64,000 bases of DNA from Bryoerythrophyllum caledonicum (taxonomy: Eukaryota; Streptophyta; Bryopsida; Pottiales; Pottiaceae): NCBI GenBank assembly GCA_963971425.1, contig OZ020525.1:17366187-17430186 (forward strand), in the 5' to 3' direction. Numbering within the stretch: the first letter of the stretch is position 1; the number at the start of each line of letters is the position of its first letter. Both the position numbers and the translations under genes were made by a program. The notes beneath the pieces are model-generated. The model searched no databases. It had not been told where the DNA came from and saw nothing but the letters and a program-made list of their open reading frames with translations. This document shows, piece after piece, positions 59,407 through 64,000 of the stretch.

Positions 59407-59910
59407 TTGATTGGTAGTGTTGATGTGGCAAGTATGTTGATGACATGGATTGGACCTTAGTAATTCTGTAATAATACATTTGAAAATAACTATTCAATAA
59501 CTGTACAATAACTGAGGTAGTAACATAATTTATGACTAAAAACAAACTCATGGATATTTTTACATAATTGCTGATGTGGATTGATGCCTATTTACGTCTA
59601 TTAGTGTTAATGTGTCAAATACGTGGGTGACATGGAATGTGCCTCAGTAAGTCTCTAGTAATACATTTGAGAATAACTAATCAATAATTGTAAAATAACT
59701 CGTGCAATAATATAATCTATGACTAAAAACAAACTCATGGATATTTTTACATAATAGATGACGTGGATGGCTGCCTATTTATGTCCAGTAGTATTAATGT
59801 AGCAAGTACGTTGGTGACATGGATTGTGCCTTAGTAATTATGTAGTAATTCATTTAAGAATAACTAATTAATAACTGAAAAATAACTCGTGGAATAATGG
59901 CGGCTAGGAT
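59407..59910. repeat. three tandem units of about 183 bp
   Basis: Starts near 59407, 59590 and 59773. Shared blocks: TTGATGTGGCAAGTATGTTG-like, TAATACATTTGAGAATAACT, and ACAAACTCATGGATATTTTT (59547, 59727). Non-coding; the third unit is incomplete. Confidence 0.8.
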
Positions 59911-60189
59911 TTTGGCGACTAGGGTTTGAAGGGGCTGAAGGCAAACGCCCTCATCTTCTCACTCTCTCTTGTTGAGGGGTGTGTGTGTGTAGAGAGAGAG
60001 CTAGAAGGTGGTAATGTAGAGTTGTTAGAATGGTCAAACCGGTTGTTAGGGTTAGGAAAGTGCACACTGAGTACTTTGTGAAGGTTTTGTGAAGTAATGA
60101 CACTCTTTTCAAACCCTAGTGTGTGTTTGGAGGCAAGGCCGAGTGTGTGGACATGAGACCTTGATCTTTAAGAGTGGTTTGTGTAGGAG

Positions 60190-60445
60190 ACCTTTCGGAT
60201 TGAGTAGATTGGATCTCATTTTAGTAGATCCAATCTAGATCTTGTCAATCTACCTACCATCTTTGAGACTTTCATCTCTCAGAATGACTTGGAATCATCT
60301 TCTATTGTTATTGTCATCTCCAATAGATGAGCAATTTGTTAGATGAAAGTCTCAAAGATGAGAGTTGAAAGGATCAAATCTTGGCTGGATGATCAGCCAA
60401 TGAACTATGGATGAAAATTAACAAATTTCATCCATGGTATCTTGG
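60190..60445. repeat. cluster of perfect short inverted repeats
   Basis: CATCTTTGAGACTTTCATCT (60258-60277) is matched exactly by AGATGAAAGTCTCAAAGATG (60341-60360), a 20-bp stem with a 63-nt loop. Two smaller stems flank it: GATTGGATCT/AGATCCAATC near 60210-60236, and ATGGATGAAA/TTTCATCCAT near 60410-60436. Such nested stems suit a foldback element or a small-RNA hairpin. Confidence 0.75.
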
Positions 60446-63080
60446 ATGATCTCTAGATGAGAGTTGGTTGGATGATCTCTATGTCATTTGTTTTGGATGA
60501 AGCACATCCCTTTGCACACAAAACCGTAGATTGCAAATGTGGCGGATACCTCTCGGATTCACAAGAGTTCATCTCGTTGGGTGTAAACCAAGTTGGAGTT
60601 ATCTCGCACCATCTTCTAGTCCTCGATGCAACTTCGTGTGTGTCTCAAATCCCGAATGCTCTCTGGCCAACGTACGACGATGATGCGGGAGATTTCTTGG
60701 CGACGCAGCTCAAGTGGTAACGATTCTCGAGAATGCCTATGCCAAGGTGAATCCACGGGACTTAGCAATGAGTTTGGGAAAATCTCCAACAATGCGTTTG
60801 CCGATGGAACCGTAAGTACTAGGAGCACTTCCACGAACACTAGACTGCGTCTTTGATGAAACTGAGCTCCAACCCTACACTCCTTGTAGGCGCTAGCAGC
60901 CGGTGCAATTGCACCAAGGACTTCTTCCAAGCGCAAGCCTCCCTCAATCTCAAATCCTCTTTGACCTTATGTTAGGCTCACCAAACCTTTTTTCTTTAGG
61001 TCCTTTACTACCAAGTGCTTCGTAGGCGTGGCGCCGCTCTCTAGACTCCAAGTCCGCACGGTCCACCATGATCTCACCTCAACACTCTCTCAAGTCTGCC
61101 AAATGCATGAAACCCTCCTGAGGCTTCACACTCCTACTTCCCACGTCTCGCAGCACCTACATCAACTCTCCTCTTTGAACCGTATCTATTCAATGACTAC
61201 CAAAATGATTTGGGCTCTTCCCAAGATATACTTGCGTATCCTTGATGATCTCTCTACAACAACAATGAACCATGTCCCAATCCGAATCCTCGAGAGTCTA
61301 TCTTTACAATGCTCCTCGCTCCCCGAATCACTATGTTGGGATCCGGACAAGGACTTCTTTCTCGGGATTCTCCTTTACCTCTTGCAAACTTAGCACCAGC
61401 TTAGATTGAGATTATTGTTGGCTCTCCAGATCAGGGTGTTGTGTTCCAAAGGAGGGCTCTCCTCCCGTGACTGCATGACCGACGTCGACGTACTTCTCAA
61501 TGACGCGCAAGGAGTATATGTGTCTCGCAATTGGCTTCATGTATCAACCTTCATCTTTCCTAACTATGGTTCAACGCAACAGTGAGGACGACGTGTGCCT
61601 CTTCCCTAAAATCCACTGCCAAACTGACGAGATGAGCCAACACCTGCAAAGTAAATCCTCTGTGACCCTTGAGTTTTTACCGAAATTTCCCGACGTCCCT
61701 TGTGAGCGGCCGAGACTCCGGTACAATATAAGCGCTGGTCCCTTTTGGTAAAGTTCTTGTTCTTGATGTTACCTACTAGAGGACCTCCATCCCCAAAGAA
61801 GAAGAGCAAGCCTCTGAGAGACTCGTTCTTTTTCTTCCGGCAGTTTTGCCGAATGAGCTCCTTCCAAATATAGTGGTTCTTGTCATCAAATTGCCATGTG
61901 CATGCGAACGCCGTCAACGATACCCGACTGTCGTAGACTAATAGTTTGTAATTCTCAAAGTTAACCAAAATGAACCTTAAGCAAGCCCACCTAATGAGAT
62001 CGTTTCCAGGGATTTTTATCATGTGCCAAACTCTCTAAATCTTAAAGACAACTCACACTTAATACCTCAGCCCATCCCAAAATTTGGCTTCCCCAATACC
62101 TTAGTGACCGGTAATAAGTATCCACAAGTGTTAGTTTAAACTTTGTTGAGCGTCAGAGTAGTTTTTCGGTAAGTTTTTACAGTGTCCGGAAAGTCACTGC
62201 CCTCCGTTCTCACAGTTTAGAGGCCAAAATATCCACAATCTAACTTTACACCTTGAAAGAGTTAAAAGGTTGTAGCTAGTTTATCGGCCTTTACAATCTA
62301 CCAAGAAATAGTCCCGGTAAACCGATCACGCAAAGTCGGATTCCAACTACAACCACACCCAATGAATCAAACAAAGAAGATACAAGAATCACAACAGTTT
62401 CATGCTAAGAAAATCACATAAATAAGACAACCTTCCAAGGGAATCATCAACCTCATCCACTGTAAGGGTACAAACTCCGGAATACTCCGGACTCAGGCTT
62501 AGCTAGGATATCTCCCAATGTACCATGAAGGGGGATATTACTCCTCCTCTCCACCAATCCAAACACTTCCCACTTAAGAGACGCTATCATAGATAGCCGT
62601 GGGCTTTCCGGATTCCATCCAACAAGCAACTCTTCCCAGTCCCACTAGTCAAGGGTTTGGAGTAGATCCTTGATCTTCCACCACCATCTAGTCTAGATAT
62701 TATCCTACATCCTTCGGAAGCCTAAACTCACATTCAACCACATAACATTCAACAAGCCACGACTTCGCATATCCTAGCAAAGACTCACTAGGAGGACTCA
62801 ACCCTCTCCTCCTCCACTTACACAAGCTCAACAAAACTCTAGACACAAGTAATGAAGGCAAGACACAACCAAAAAAACAAAAAGAAGAGTACTTAAACCA
62901 AAATCCCAAGGCTCTTTAGGTAGACAAACGCTACTAGCTACCCTCCAAAACTAGATCCACAAAAGGTGGAAATGGCATCTAGCTCCTAGAGAGTGCACAA
63001 AAGTCAATAGCTACCCTCCAAAAACCAGATCTACAAAAAATCAAAATGATATTTAGATCCTAAAATCAAGAGCACCCTAC
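60446..63080. other. no firm gene; short repeat near 62.94-63.08 kb
   Basis: Mixed frames near 60520-60720 (plus) and 62022-61606 (minus) are protein-like in places but match no family I know. A diverged tandem pair, CTAGCTACCCTCCAAAACTAG (62935) and ATAGCTACCCTCCAAAAACCAG (63008), precedes the terminal gene fragment. Confidence 0.35.
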
Positions 63081-63317
63081 TCACCAGCGGATTACCGGTA
63101 GATTAGTAAACCCGAAGACTCCCGGTTCGAGACCGATAAAACATTCTCTAATAAAAGTAAGTAGCCGAAGAAATCACTCTGGTGGTAGTGACCGGGTGCG
63201 CAATGGGGCCTCATTGACATCACTACTCTCACCCTAGTGTTTAAATCTAGTAATTTTAAAAACATTCTATCAACCAATAGGATAAATCAACAATAACACA
63301 TAACATATAACAAAGGC

Positions 63318-64000
63318 TCAAGCGGAAGACTCATTCGAATGAGTGGAGTTATCTTCCGGTTGATCCATAGGGGGATTGACAAAAAGATTAGGAGTACCTA
63401 CGGGTACATGGTCAAGAGAATCCACCGAAAGGTTGGAAGTCTCAACCGGGAGGTCTACCGGTAGATTGGGAGTATCCACTGGTAGATTCGATGTATCGAA
63501 TGATACATCATGAGTCTCCATTAGATCAACAAGCATGGCTACTAAAGACTCAACCAAAGAATCTGGTGGTGAGAAAGAGAGGTCAACCGGTTCCTTCCAG
63601 ATAGATTTTATCGGGAGGCCTCGTTTCCTATTGTAGACCTTCACACCCGATTCCTTGGAGGATGGAGAATCCGCTCGACTTACTTAACATTGAGTGGATG
63701 GATCATCCTCCTCTGAAGAAAGAGAACTGTCATAGACAAATCTTCTCTTCTTCCGCGGCGGGCTCCGGGTATGCAATGGCATGGTGGCACTGGTTTGTCC
63801 GGCAAGTAACTTGGTCACTGCCACCTTGGTTTCTTGAGCCTTGACCTTCGTGTCAAGATGTTCTTTCTGAGATGACCGGAGATCTTTCTTCACCTTGGTC
63901 AGTTGTTTCCGGTCTTCCCGGACCGCAGCCAAGATGTCTCCGTTGTTCTCTTCTACAAATACCTTCCAGAGCCCTATGAAGACTTTTTGCCTCCTGAAGC
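63318..64000 (-). CDS. hypothetical coding fragment, runs off the right edge
   Basis: A minus-strand frame enters from the window edge and encodes a charged helical segment (ILAAVREDRKQLTKVKKDL, then HLDTKVKAQETKVAVTKLL), a basic patch PPRKKRRF and an acidic SLSSEEDD. It stops at 63684; the same frame resumes to 63318 with KSIWKEPVDLSF and a degenerate peptide repeat (LPVDTPNLPVDLPVETSNL). A possible donor, TTAA/GTAAGT, at the stop could make it an exon end. Nuclear-type composition, possibly a retroelement gag or a plant hypothetical protein. Not recognised. Confidence 0.35.

Noticed and set aside
63080..63140. Second tRNA-like element with GGTTCGAGACC
   Set aside because: A B-box-like word is present on the plus strand but no convincing A box lies at the right distance.

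Overview
The window is nuclear DNA from a eukaryote, almost certainly a streptophyte (plant or charophyte alga). The genes carry GT-AG spliceosomal introns. The one clearly intact housekeeping gene is a plant-type dynamin-related protein of the DRP1/phragmoplastin class, the cell-plate GTPase of phragmoplast-forming lineages. Coding DNA is sparse and most of the window is transposon relic and repeat. A non-seed streptophyte (a charophyte such as Chara, a bryophyte or a lycophyte) fits best, but I cannot fix the species.

Layout. 1-9 kb: a broken DUF7869-type transposase-like gene (minus strand, 4169-1036), a field of roughly 1-kb diverged repeats (4.4-8.1 kb), then GC-rich minisatellites around a 200-N assembly gap. 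9.5-13.2 kb: a broken Mutator-like (MULE) transposase gene on the minus strand with its own intron. 14-17 kb: a tRNA-like Pol III head, and tandem units each carrying a near-perfect 16-bp palindrome. 17.06-21.62 kb: the most unusual gene, about 1,120 residues, reconstructed here from ten or eleven exons. It joins a ParB-like domain (DGNHR motif), a charged helical linker and a beta-class N4/N6 DNA-methyltransferase-like domain whose catalytic tetrapeptide is degenerate. 22.2-32.4 kb: terminal-inverted-repeat elements carrying what look like captured first exons (one from GTP cyclohydrolase I), two more MULE relics, and a 1.6-kb array of about 20 copies of an 18-bp palindrome containing two giant hairpins. 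35-38.5 kb: a truncated copia-like LTR and an unidentified multi-exon gene. 39.6-44.3 kb: DRP1, with all 16 exons in phase. 46.1-54.4 kb: a degenerate non-LTR retrotransposon (LINE) on the minus strand with endonuclease, reverse transcriptase and RNase H traces. 54.4-64 kb: gene-poor DNA with tandem repeats and hairpins, and a minus-strand coding fragment running off the right edge.

The candidate undescribed system is the 15.7-27.6 kb segment. A eukaryotic ParB-methyltransferase-like gene sits between two arrays of 16-18 bp palindromes that share a 9-base core, GGTGCCGAC. Bacterial ParB proteins load at 16-bp palindromic parS sites, so the pairing deserves a test. The palindromes also occur near 57.5-58.1 kb and inside MITE-like hairpins, so a plain repeat explanation is just as open.
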